A stretch of DNA of 64,000 nucleotides. Origin: Crossiella sp. S99.2 (GTDB lineage: Bacteria > Actinomycetota > Actinomycetes > Mycobacteriales > Pseudonocardiaceae). Position 1 is the stretch's first letter. The number at the start of each line of letters is the position of its first letter. Positions 51,644-61,316 of this stretch are shown piece by piece. The position numbers and the translations under genes are program-made. The stretch is taken from positions 310,001 to 374,000 of the forward strand of contig NZ_JALMDK010000006.1 of NCBI RefSeq assembly GCF_023094165.1. The letters are read 5' to 3'. Under the pieces are notes generated by a model that was not told where the DNA came from, made no database searches, and saw nothing but the letters and a program-made list of their open reading frames with translations.

Positions 51644-52879
51644 GTGACCAAGGACACCGCCCGGCGGCCCGGTGGGCTGCTCCGGCATCGGGACTTCCGG
51701 CACCTGTGGGCGGCCGATGTGCTCAGCCAGCTCGGCACCCGGGTCAGCCACCTGGCCCTGCCGTTGCTCGCCGCCGAGACCCTGCACGCCAGCGCTTTCG
51801 AGGTCTCCGCGATCCGCACCCTGCAGACCGCGGCCTTCCTGGTGCTCGGCCTGCTGGTCGGCGCCTGGTGCGACCGCCTGCGCTCGCGGCCGGTGCTGGT
51901 GCTGGCCGACCTGGCCCGCGCGGTGGCGTTCTGCTCGATCCCGGTGGCCGCGGCCTTCGGCGCGCTGACCCTGACCCAGGTGTACGTGGTGGTGCTGGTC
52001 GTCGGGGTCTTCACGGTCTTCTTCGAGGTCGCCTACCAGACCTACCTGCCCCGCCTGGTCCCCGCCGAGGACCTGATCGAGGCCAACGCCAAACTCCGCG
52101 GCAACCTCGCCGTCGCCGCCACCGCCGCCCCCACCATCGCGGGCCTGTTCTTCCAGTGGTTCGGCGCCCCGGCCACGGTGCTGGTCAACGCCGCCGGCTA
52201 CCTGTGGTCCGCGCTGTGGCTACGCGGCATCCGCCACCGCGAGCCCCGGCCCCCGGCCCCCGACCGGCGCCATCTGGGCCGGGAGATCATCGAGGGCCTG
52301 CGCCTGGTCTTCGGCCACCCACTGCTGCGCGCCTTCGGCCTGCACGGCGCCACCCTCGCCTTCTTCCAGTCCATCCAGGTCGCCCTGGGCGTGCTGTTCC
52401 TGCTCCGCGAGATCACCCTCTCCCCCGGCGCCATCGGCCTGCTCAGCAGCCTCGGCCTGACCGGCGCCCTGGCCGCCGCCCTGCTGGCCCGCCGCCTCGC
52501 CGACCACCTGGGCCAGGACCGCGCCATCCTGCTCTCCGGCACCGCCGCCGGCCTGCTCTTCCTCGGCTTCCCGCTGACCACCCCCGGCTACGGCCTGATC
52601 TGGTGGGCGGTGGCCGCCTTCGGCACCGCCTTCAGCCTGATCGTGCTCACCGTGTCCATGGCCAGCCGCCAACAGGCACTCTGCCCACCCACCCTGCTGG
52701 GCCGGATGAACGCCACCATGCTGTTCCTGATCTGGGGCGCGATCCCGCTGGGCAGCCTGTTCGGCGGGGTGTTGGGCGAGGTGATCGGGTTGCGCGGCGC
52801 GCTGTGGGTGGCCACGGCGGGAGCGGTACTGGCCGCGCTCTGGCTGATCTGCTCGCCGCTACGCACAAGCAGTGACTGA
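51644..52879 (+). CDS. MFS transporter (efflux type)
   Basis: A 411-residue major-facilitator protein with about 12 helices of the enterobactin/macrolide-exporter-like group: LLRHRDFRHLWAADVLSQLGTRVSHLALPLLAAETL is the typical start, then a VVLVVGVFTVFFEVAYQTYLPRLVPAEDLIEANAKL block. The substrate is unknown. The start is GTG 51644. Its last codons overlap the GTG that opens the higB remnant. Confidence 0.87.
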   Translation: MTKDTARRPGGLLRHRDFRHLWAADVLSQLGTRVSHLALPLLAAETLHASAFEVSAIRTLQTAAFLVLGLLVGAWCDRLRSRPVLVLADLARAVAFCSIPVAAAFGALTLTQVYVVVLVVGVFTVFFEVAYQTYLPRLVPAEDLIEANAKLRGNLAVAATAAPTIAGLFFQWFGAPATVLVNAAGYLWSALWLRGIRHREPRPPAPDRRHLGREIIEGLRLVFGHPLLRAFGLHGATLAFFQSIQVALGVLFLLREITLSPGAIGLLSSLGLTGALAAALLARRLADHLGQDRAILLSGTAAGLLFLGFPLTTPGYGLIWWAVAAFGTAFSLIVLTVSMASRQQALCPPTLLGRMNATMLFLIWGAIPLGSLFGGVLGEVIGLRGALWVATAGAVLAALWLICSPLRTSSD

Positions 52880-53006
52880 CGACAGACAGTTACCCTTGGT
52901 CGACCGTGTCACGGGTTCGCGTCACCACAACCTGAAGGAGCTGCGTCCCGGTTCGGCCGGGGCGAGATGGTACGACGAGCACCTGGCAGGGAAGGACCCG
53001 AAGTGA
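52872..53006 (+). pseudogene. Remnant of a HigB/RelE-type toxin
   Basis: A 44-codon frame reads DDRQLPLVDRVTGSRHHNLKELRPGS, which is the conserved middle of HigB-type toxins (a PLVDRI-x-GS-x-HNLKELRPGS pattern). It then jumps to WYDEHLAGKDPK, which looks like the C-terminus of the same family. The strand region in between and the N-terminus are missing, so an internal deletion is likely. Its stop overlaps the following antitoxin-like GTG as GTGA, the arrangement of an intact higBA operon. Toxicity is unlikely. Confidence 0.65.
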
Positions 53007-53185
53007 GCCGATCCTGGAAAGACGTCAAGGCGGACAAGGAGAAGCTCGATCGCGCCGCCGGCCGGGATGTCGACGCCGCCCGCGCCGACGCTCGTCGTCG
53101 CATCGCGGCGTACGTGGTCGGCTATCGCCGGGCGGAGCTGTGCAAGGAAGCCGGGCGGACGCGATCGGCGGGCGGCTCCGGCTGA
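53003..53185 (+). pseudogene. Truncated HigA/XRE-type antitoxin
   Basis: A 60-residue product starting VSRSWKDVKADKEKLDRAAG, which matches the N-terminus of actinobacterial XRE antitoxins that follow HigB toxins, and then YVVGYRRAELCKEAG, where the helix-turn-helix would begin. The frame then turns into RTRSAGGSG and stops, so no DNA-binding helix pair remains. It starts at GTG 53003, overlapping the toxin remnant. Together they look like a decayed toxin-antitoxin locus next to the intact PIN system. Confidence 0.65.
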
Positions 53186-53189
53186 GCGC

Positions 53190-53588
53190 TCAGGTGCGGG
53201 CCGCGCCCGGCGCGCGCACGGTCAGCCCCGCCTTGGCCGCCGCCTCGTTGAGCCGCCGGTCATAACTCACGAACCGGGTCGTCGGCACCCGCAGCGCGGT
53301 GGCCAGGTGCAGGGCGTCCAGGCTGCGCAGGTAGCGGTCGGGCAGGGCGGCCGCGGCGCGGACCACCGGGGCCAGCGGGAGCTGGGTGATGTTGTCCAGC
53401 AGCTGGTCGGCCTGGGTGCGGGCGGCCTTGTCCGCCTCGATGCGGGTGAGCGCGCGGTGCACCTCGACCACGATCAGCTCGGAGCTGACCAGCGGCTCAG
53501 TACGGGAGTCCAGGTAGCCGAACAGGTCCTCGGACAGGGGTTCCGGCACGATCAGTTTGATCAGCGCGCAGCTGTCGAGGTAGATCAC
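53190..53588 (-). CDS. vapC: PIN-domain toxin (VapC family)
   Basis: A 132-residue putative RNase toxin. The PIN acidic residues are visible: Asp5 in MIYLDSCALIKL, Glu in ELIVVEVHRALTR, Asp in RSLDALHLATALR and the C-terminal SYDRRL. It starts at GTG 53588, overlapping the antitoxin stop as GTGA. The target RNA cannot be inferred. Confidence 0.88.
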   Translation of the reverse strand: MIYLDSCALIKLIVPEPLSEDLFGYLDSRTEPLVSSELIVVEVHRALTRIEADKAARTQADQLLDNITQLPLAPVVRAAAALPDRYLRSLDALHLATALRVPTTRFVSYDRRLNEAAAKAGLTVRAPGAART

Positions 53589-53941
53589 CGATCGCTGTCC
53601 TCGCGGTCGGCGAGCACCGCGGCGCTACCGCGGTCGTCGCCGGGCTTGGCGGTGCGGGCGGGCAGGGTGCGGAGCAGACCGCGCAGGGTGCTCTGGCGTT
53701 CCCGCCAGTCGGCGGCGACCTGACCCGAGGCGGCCAACTCGTCCAGCGCGACCTCGTTCGGGTCGGGCGCGGTGAGCACGGCGACAACCTTGCCGTTGCG
53801 GGTGACCTGAACCCGCTCGCCGTCGGTGATCCGGCCGAGCACGCTGGGCCAGTCGTGCAGCAAGGTGCCCACCGGGACCTGGATGGTCACCGCGGCAGGA
53901 GGCCCACTCACCAGCAGCCCATACTCCTTGCGCTTCCCCAT
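53585..53941 (-). CDS. vapB: Phd/YefM-type antitoxin (VapB partner)
   Basis: A 118-residue antitoxin with the Phd-like core VTIQVPVGTLLHDWPSVLGRITDGERVQVTRNGKVVAVLTAP, followed by an acidic C-terminal region (VALDELAASGQVAADWRERQ...DDRGSAAVLADREDSDR) that should cover the toxin. ATG 53941 is the start. It precedes and overlaps the PIN gene, so antitoxin and toxin form one coupled unit. Confidence 0.82.
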   Translation of the reverse strand: MGKRKEYGLLVSGPPAAVTIQVPVGTLLHDWPSVLGRITDGERVQVTRNGKVVAVLTAPDPNEVALDELAASGQVAADWRERQSTLRGLLRTLPARTAKPGDDRGSAAVLADREDSDR

Positions 53942-54023
53942 ACCCCCAGCGTACCCCCACCACCCACCACCCGCACCCCCGTTTCCACAGGGACCGGCCA
54001 GTCGGTCACCAGCACGCCGATTC

Positions 54024-54053
54024 CGGTGACCGGGCCGGCAGACCCGGTCACCG
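54024..54053 (-). terminator. Hairpin terminator downstream of lepA
   Basis: An 11-bp stem, CGGTGACCGGG (54024-54034) with CCCGGTCACCG (54043-54053), lies just past the lepA stop. A further CGGTCACC copy at 54003-54010 could pair with the left arm as an alternative. Confidence 0.65.
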
Positions 54054-54058
54054 CACGG

Positions 54059-55900
<1,842 letters not shown>

Positions 55901-55999
55901 TGATTCCCTCGCTGAAACGGACGGGTGACGACCTATCGTCCCATGCCGGAGGGAGTGCCCCGCACAAGTCCCGGTGATCTGCGTCTCGACCGGCTTCCG

Positions 56000-56416
56000 C
56001 TACCGGCCCGCGCCGGTGCAGACCGCCGCCACCGCCGCGGTGTCCCAGTAGAACGGCCGCACCTCGGCCAGCCGCCCGTCCCGGAGCCGGATCAGTTGCA
56101 GGATCGGGAACTCCAGCTCGGTCCCGGTGGCCCGCCCGCGCGCCCTGACCTGGCTCAGCACGCTCACCCGGTCACCGTCGACCAGGGTCTCCTGGGCCAG
56201 GATCTCGAAGGAGGCCCAGGTCCGCGCCATCACCGCCAGGAACCTTGCCAGCCCGTCCGGCCCGCGCCATTGCCCGCCGTAGGGCAGGCCCTCGGCCTGG
56301 TGCAGCACGATCTCCGGGTCCAGGAACTCCGCCACCGGCTCGAACCCGGTTTCGCCGGAGAGGTAGGCCAGCTCGGCGGCGTAGAAGCGGTCCAGGATTG
56401 TCAACGTCTCACTCAC
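56000..56416 (-). CDS. SnoaL/NTF2-like protein
   Basis: A 138-residue protein with the NTF2 fold: an N-terminal helix (LTILDRFYAAELAYLSGETG), EPVAEFLDPEIVLHQAEGLPYGG, WRGPDGLARFLAVMARTWASFE, then strands ending VRPFYWDTAAV. This is the SnoaL-like pattern for small enzymes or ligand-binding proteins. No catalytic residue can be assigned. GTG 56416 is preferred over a TTG at 56428. Confidence 0.78.
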   Translation of the reverse strand: MSETLTILDRFYAAELAYLSGETGFEPVAEFLDPEIVLHQAEGLPYGGQWRGPDGLARFLAVMARTWASFEILAQETLVDGDRVSVLSQVRARGRATGTELEFPILQLIRLRDGRLAEVRPFYWDTAAVAAVCTGAGR

Positions 56417-56471
56417 CGGCCCAGCCAACCAACCGCCGTGGCCGGACTCCGGCGGGAAACGGCCGTCGCGT

Positions 56472-57314
56472 TCAGGCCAGCCGGGTGATGTCCACCGTCA
56501 CCTCCAGCGCGGAGGACCCGCCACCGGAGTAGATGCCCTTGAGCGGGGCGACGTCGGCGTAGTCCCGGCCCAGCGCCACCCGCACGTGCCGGGAGCCGAT
56601 CGGCACGTCGTTGGTCGGGTCGTAGCCCCACCAGCCGCCGGTCCAGGCCTCGATCCAGGCGTGACTCTCCCCGCGCACGGTCTGGCCGAGGCGGGCATCG
56701 GGCTGGGTGTGCAGGTAGCCGGAGACGTAGCGGGCCGGGACGCCGATCGCGCGCAGCAACAGCAGGGTCAGGTGCGCGTAGTCCTGGCAGACGCCCTCGC
56801 GGGCCCGCCAGGCGTCGATGGCCGAACTGTGCACGCCGGTGGTGCCGGGCCGGTAGGTGAGCTGCTCGTGCACCCAGGCGCACACCGCGAGCACCGCGTC
56901 CGCCGGTTCCAGGCCGCGCTGCAGCTTGCGGGCCACCGCGGCCAGCTCGCGGTTGGTCGGCACATAGGAGCTGGGCTCCAGCAGTTCGCCGAAGCGGTCC
57001 AGCACGTCCGCGGAGGCCAGCCCGGACCACTCGGTGACCCGGACCGGCTTGTCCTCGTCCGCGGTCTCCACCACCGAGGAGGCGACCACCTTCATCTCGG
57101 TGTGCGGGGCGTGCAGGTCGAAGGAGGTGACCGCGGTGCCCCAGTAGTCGGTGTACTTGTAGGCGCGGGTGGCCGGGGTGGTCTCCACCCGGTTGACCAC
57201 CAGGTTCTGCCTGCCGTCGCCGCGCGGGGTGAGCCTGGCCTCGTTGTAGGACTGGATCACCGGCTCGTCGTAGCGGTAGCCGGTGGTGTGCACGATGCGT
57301 ACCCGCCAGCTCAC
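56472..57314 (-). CDS. Transglutaminase-like protein
   Basis: A 280-residue protein with an N-terminal beta domain (RIVHTTGYRYDEPVIQSYNEARLTPR) and a cysteine-protease-like transglutaminase core: Cys in REGVCQDYAH, His in ESHAWIEAW and Asp in YDPTND. It is part of a conserved trio with the alpha-E and ATP-grasp proteins; such trios are proposed to make or modify a peptide, but the product is unknown. GTG 57314 overlaps the alpha-E gene as GTGA. Confidence 0.88.
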   Translation of the reverse strand: MSWRVRIVHTTGYRYDEPVIQSYNEARLTPRGDGRQNLVVNRVETTPATRAYKYTDYWGTAVTSFDLHAPHTEMKVVASSVVETADEDKPVRVTEWSGLASADVLDRFGELLEPSSYVPTNRELAAVARKLQRGLEPADAVLAVCAWVHEQLTYRPGTTGVHSSAIDAWRAREGVCQDYAHLTLLLLRAIGVPARYVSGYLHTQPDARLGQTVRGESHAWIEAWTGGWWGYDPTNDVPIGSRHVRVALGRDYADVAPLKGIYSGGGSSALEVTVDITRLA

Positions 57315-58258
57315 GAGGTCACCTCCGCGTTGGTCCAGGCCACCCAGGGCGCGGCGTGGAAGTACTGCAACGACACCGCCTCGCCGACCTCCCGAATGGT
57401 GCCCTGCAGCGAACTGAGCCGCCTGGGCAGGTCCTCCAGCAGGTCGGCCGGGCGCAGGAACTCCAGCTCGCTGCGGGCCCTGCCGAGCAGCCGCAGCGCC
57501 TCGGCCTTGGCGCCGATGCGCACGCTGGGCCGGTGGTCCAGCTGTTCCAGGCAGGCCTCGGCGTTGCGCAGGGCGTGGAAGACCGACCGCGGGAACAGCC
57601 GGTCCAGCAACAGGAACTGCACCACCCGCCCGGCGTCCATGGCGCCGCGGTAGGTGCGCAGGTAGGTGTCGTGCGCGCCTGCCGAGCGCAGCACGGTGAC
57701 CCAGCCCGGCGAGGACGCCTTGTCCCCGACCCGGGACAGCAGCAGCCGCACCACCATGTCCACCCGTTCCACCGAACGGCCCAGCAGCAGGAACCGCCAG
57801 CCGTCGTCGCGGCTCATGGTCGAGTCGGCCAGTCCGGCGAACATGGCCGCGCGCTCCTCCACGAAGGAGAAGAAGGCGTGCGGGCCCATCTGCCGGGCAT
57901 AGCGCTGGCGTTCGGGAAGCGCATTCCAGGTGGCGTTGAGGCATTCCCACATCTCGGTGGAGACCACCTCGCGGGCGCCCCTGGTGTTCTCCCGCGCGCT
58001 GGTCAGCGAGGCCACGATGGAGCCGGAGTTGGCCGGGGCGTAGGCGACCAGCTCGGTCAGCGACCAGGCGTCCAGCTCACGGCCGTCGGGCGCTTCGATG
58101 CCCAGCACGTGCAGCAGCGCCCGGCTCGCCGAGTCCGGGTCGACGGTGGCGTCCTCCAGCAGCTGGTGGACGGAGACGTCGAGGATGCGCGCCGTGTCGT
58201 CGGCCCGTTCCACGTAGCGGCCGATCCAGTACAGCGACTCTGCGTTGCGGGCCAGCAT
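57311..58258 (-). CDS. Alpha-E domain protein
   Basis: A 315-residue helical protein of the alpha-E family (RNAESLYWIGRYVERADDTARILDVSVHQLLED at the start). It repeats acidic helices containing Glu residues, e.g. FFSFVEERAAMFAGLADSTMSRDDGWRFLLLGRSVERVDMVVRLLL. Its exact role is unknown; it is always found with ATP-grasp and transglutaminase partners as here. It is translationally coupled to the transglutaminase gene and lies 36 bp after the ATP-grasp gene. Confidence 0.9.
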   Translation of the reverse strand: MLARNAESLYWIGRYVERADDTARILDVSVHQLLEDATVDPDSASRALLHVLGIEAPDGRELDAWSLTELVAYAPANSGSIVASLTSARENTRGAREVVSTEMWECLNATWNALPERQRYARQMGPHAFFSFVEERAAMFAGLADSTMSRDDGWRFLLLGRSVERVDMVVRLLLSRVGDKASSPGWVTVLRSAGAHDTYLRTYRGAMDAGRVVQFLLLDRLFPRSVFHALRNAEACLEQLDHRPSVRIGAKAEALRLLGRARSELEFLRPADLLEDLPRRLSSLQGTIREVGEAVSLQYFHAAPWVAWTNAEVTS

Positions 58259-58294
58259 GACACCACCCTCTGCCGTCCGTGTTTCCGTGACATG

Positions 58295-59905
58295 TCACTG
58301 CTGTTGCTGCTGTTGCTGCTGACTCGTGGTCAGCTCGGGGCCGTGCTCGGCGGCCTGTCCGTCGGTCACCGCCCCGGCCAGTCCCGGCTCGGCCAGTTCA
58401 CTCTCCACTGTGGACGATCGAGGGGCCAGCACCCAGGTGTCCTTGGAGCCGCCGCCCTGGGAGGAGTTGACCAGCAGGCTGCCCTCGCGCAGCGCCACCC
58501 TGGTCAGCCCGCCGGGCAGCACGAAGACGTTCTCGCCGTCGTTGACCGCGAACGGCCGCAGGTCCACGTGCCGCGGCGCCAGCCGGTTGCCGATCTTGGT
58601 GGGCACGGTGGAGAGCTGCACCACGGGCTGGGCGATCCAGCCGCGCGGATCGCTGCGGACCCGTTTGCGCACCGAGGCCAGCTCGCGCGCGCTGGCGTCC
58701 GGACCGAAGACGATGCCGTAGCCGCCGGAGCCCTCCACCGGTTTGATCACCAGCTCGTCCAGCCGGTCCAGCACCTGCTCGCGCTCCTCGTCCAGCCAGC
58801 AGCGGAAGGTGTCCACGTTGGGCAGCAACGGTTTCTCGCCGAGGTAGTACTGGACCATCTCGGGCACGTAGGTGTAGACGAGCTTGTCATCGCCCACCCC
58901 GTTGCCCACCGCGTTGGCGATCACCACGTTGCCCGCGCGGGCCGCGTTGACCATGCCGGCCACGCCCAGCACCGAGCTGGGGCGGAAGTGCAGCGGGTCC
59001 AGGAACTCGTCGTCGATGCGCCGGTAGATGACATCGACCCGGCGTTCGCCCTCGGTGGTGCGGATGTAGACCGCGTTGTCCCGGCAGAACAGGTCCCGGC
59101 CCTCGACCAGCTCCACGCCCATCTGCCTGGCCAGCAGCGAATGCTCGAAGTAGGCGGAGTTGTGCACGCCGGGGGTGAGCACCACCACGGTGGGATCGGC
59201 GGCGTTGGGCGCGGCCGAGGCACGCAGCGCGCGCAGCAGGTGGCCCGCGTAGTCGCCGACCGCGCGCACCCGGTGCCGGGCGAACAGATCGGGGAAGACC
59301 CTGGCCATGGTGCGCCGGTTCTCCATCACGTAGGACACCCCGGACGGGCAGCGCAGGTTGTCCTCCAGCACCCGGAAGACGCCCTCGCCGTCGCGGACCA
59401 GGTCGATCCCGGCGACGTGGATGCGCACCCCGTTGGCCGGGGAGATGCCGGCGGCCTCGCGGTGGAAGTGCGCGCAGGAGGTGATCAGCCGCCGGGGCAG
59501 CACCCGGTCCCGCAGGATCTGCGCGTCGCCGTAGATGTCGGCCAGGAACGCCTCCAGCGCGCGGACCCGTTGCACGATGCCGCGTTCCAGCCGGGTCCAC
59601 TCGGTGGCGCCGATCACCCGGGGGATCAGGTCCAGCGGGAACGGCCGCTCCTGACCGGAGAGGGAGAAGGTGATGCCCTGGTCGACGAAGGCGCGGCCGA
59701 GCGCCTCGGCCCGCGCGGCCAGATCGGCGACCTCCGAGGGCGCGATCGACTCGTACAGCCTGCGGTAGGCCTGCCGGACCTGGCCGTCCTCGGCGAACAT
59801 CTCGTCGTGCACGCCCGCGTACGGGCTGTCCGGATCCTGGTAGCCCTCGAACAGCGGGCTGCGCGGGGTGCGGGTGCGGCGCGCGCGGGTCACGGCGGGG
59901 CTCAT
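58295..59905 (-). CDS. Circularly permuted ATP-grasp protein
   Basis: A 536-residue protein of the circularly permuted type 2 ATP-grasp family, predicted to form an amide bond between an acid and an amine. Characteristic segments are GQERPFPLDLIPRVI, RIHVAGIDLVRDGEG and VLEDNLRCPSGVSYVMENRR. The late ATP-binding part has DELVIKPVEGSGGYGIVFGPDAS. The C-terminus ends in a run of eight glutamines encoded by a CTG/TTG tract on the plus strand. It heads the ATP-grasp / alpha-E / transglutaminase operon. Confidence 0.9.
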   Translation of the reverse strand: MSPAVTRARRTRTPRSPLFEGYQDPDSPYAGVHDEMFAEDGQVRQAYRRLYESIAPSEVADLAARAEALGRAFVDQGITFSLSGQERPFPLDLIPRVIGATEWTRLERGIVQRVRALEAFLADIYGDAQILRDRVLPRRLITSCAHFHREAAGISPANGVRIHVAGIDLVRDGEGVFRVLEDNLRCPSGVSYVMENRRTMARVFPDLFARHRVRAVGDYAGHLLRALRASAAPNAADPTVVVLTPGVHNSAYFEHSLLARQMGVELVEGRDLFCRDNAVYIRTTEGERRVDVIYRRIDDEFLDPLHFRPSSVLGVAGMVNAARAGNVVIANAVGNGVGDDKLVYTYVPEMVQYYLGEKPLLPNVDTFRCWLDEEREQVLDRLDELVIKPVEGSGGYGIVFGPDASARELASVRKRVRSDPRGWIAQPVVQLSTVPTKIGNRLAPRHVDLRPFAVNDGENVFVLPGGLTRVALREGSLLVNSSQGGGSKDTWVLAPRSSTVESELAEPGLAGAVTDGQAAEHGPELTTSQQQQQQQQ

Positions 59906-60011
59906 TCAGTCATCCTCACCCGAGGGACGATCTTTGCGCACTACCTCCGAGTGAAGGAATTTCAGGGAAGTCCCCGATGCGAGCAGCGCGGATGCGAGCT
60001 GTGCTGGAGGC

Positions 60012-60620
60012 ATGGCTACTTCCCTCCCGCGGATCGTGGACTCCGCGTTCGGTCATCCCCGCGGCCTCACCGGCCGGATCGGCGGGGCGATCATGGCGCG
60101 CGCCAACGCCGCCACCGAGCGGGAACTGGTGGCTGAGGCGGGATTACGGCACACCGACACGGTGCTGGTGCTCGGTGCCGGCCCCGGAGTCGGGCTGGCC
60201 GCGGCGGCCGCGGCGGCTTCCGCCGGACGGGTGATCGGGGTGGATCCGGCCGAGGAGATGCTGCGCCGGTCCCGGGAACGCTGCGCCGACCAGGCCAGAA
60301 CCGGACACGTGCGGCTGCACCGGGGCGACGCGGAGGACACCGGGCAGCCCGACGGCAGCGTCGACGTGCTGCTCACGGTGAACACGCTGCACCTGTGGCC
60401 GGACCGGACCAGGGCCCTGTCCGAGCTGTACCGGGTGCTGCGGCCGGGCGGGCGGCTGATCCTGTCGGCGCACCGGATGCTGCTGGAAGGCAGTCCGGCC
60501 ACGCTGCGGCTGGATGTGGAGTGCGCCGGGTTCACCCGGGTGCTGCTGCGGCTCAACGACCGCCGCGGCCTGCTCGGTCCCAGCTACGAACTGCGCGCCA
60601 GCCGCCCGGAGAACCGCTGA
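60012..60620 (+). CDS. Class I SAM-dependent methyltransferase
   Basis: A 202-residue methyltransferase with a standard Rossmann core: motif I VLVLGAGPGVGLAAAAAAAS, motif II VIGVDPAEEML, LHRGDAEDTGQPDGSVDVLLTVNTLHLWPD (motif III/IV) and RVLRPGGRLILS. It could methylate a small molecule or lipid; the acceptor is unknown. The ATG has GGAGG only 1 nt upstream, too close to be ideal, but no better start exists upstream. Confidence 0.85.
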   Translation: MATSLPRIVDSAFGHPRGLTGRIGGAIMARANAATERELVAEAGLRHTDTVLVLGAGPGVGLAAAAAAASAGRVIGVDPAEEMLRRSRERCADQARTGHVRLHRGDAEDTGQPDGSVDVLLTVNTLHLWPDRTRALSELYRVLRPGGRLILSAHRMLLEGSPATLRLDVECAGFTRVLLRLNDRRGLLGPSYELRASRPENR

Positions 60621-60646
60621 CCGCTTCCCCTGAGTTCACCTCGGGG

Positions 60647-60690
60647 TTGTCATAGTCATATCCTCACTAGTAGGTTTATGACTATGGCAA
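60647..60690. promoter_or_regulatory. Palindromic operator over the PadR gene start
   Basis: Two 14-base arms, TTG[T/C]CATAGTCATA at 60647-60660 and its inverted copy at 60677-60690 (13 of 14 matching, 16-base spacer), sit on the PadR start codons at 60678 and 60684. The site is strikingly AT-rich for this genome. Binding by the PadR product would block its own operon. Confidence 0.75.
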
Positions 60691-61316
60691 CCCCGATCCG
60701 TCGTTCACCGCTGGCACTGACCGTGTTGTGCCTGATGATCGAGGCCCCGGTGCACGCGTACCGGATTCAGCAGCTGATCAAGGAACGCGGCAAGGACCGG
60801 GTGGTCAACGTCCGGCAGCGGGCCAGCGTCTACCAGACCATCGAGCGTCTGCTGAAGGCCGGACTGATCAAGGTCAAGGAGACCGAACGGGCCGACAACC
60901 GGCCGGAGCGGACCATCTACGAGATCGGCCAGGAAGGGCTGGCCACGGCGCGCGCCTGGCTGCGCGAGATGTTCACCGCGACCGGCACCGAGTTCCCGGA
61001 GTTCCCGGCCGCGGTGGCGTTCATGCCGCTGCTCGAACCGGGCGAGATCCGCGCGCTACTGGAGGTGCGCGCGACCAAACTCGCCGAACTGGTCGCCGAG
61101 ACCGACACCGTGACGGCCGAGGCGCTGGCCGCGGGCGTGCCCCGGCTGTTCCTGCTGGAGGAGGAGTACCAGCGGGCCACGCTGATCGCCCAGCTCGACT
61201 GGGTGCGCGCGACGGTGGCCGAACTCGGCGACGGCCGGATCACCTGGGACCAGGAGTGGCTGCGCGCGGTCGGGGACAGCCTCAGCACACCAACCGACGA
61301 GGGGGAATCGTCATGA
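60678..61316 (+). CDS. PadR-family transcriptional regulator
   Basis: A 212-residue repressor. The N-terminal winged helix has LALTVLCLMIEAPVHAYRIQQLIKE and VYQTIERLLKAGLIKVKETER. The C-terminal helical domain (LREMFTATGTEFPEFPAAVAFMPLL onward) is a dimerisation arm with alternating Ala/Glu/Leu patterns. It starts at ATG 60678 or 60684, both inside the palindrome, suggesting a leaderless mRNA. The following monooxygenase gene overlaps its stop as ATGA, so it likely controls that enzyme. Confidence 0.88.
   Translation: MTMATPIRRSPLALTVLCLMIEAPVHAYRIQQLIKERGKDRVVNVRQRASVYQTIERLLKAGLIKVKETERADNRPERTIYEIGQEGLATARAWLREMFTATGTEFPEFPAAVAFMPLLEPGEIRALLEVRATKLAELVAETDTVTAEALAAGVPRLFLLEEEYQRATLIAQLDWVRATVAELGDGRITWDQEWLRAVGDSLSTPTDEGESS

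Noticed and set aside
57356..60136. A 926-codon plus-strand frame opposite the ATP-grasp and alpha-E genes
   Set aside because: It is a shadow; both minus-strand proteins are clearly real.
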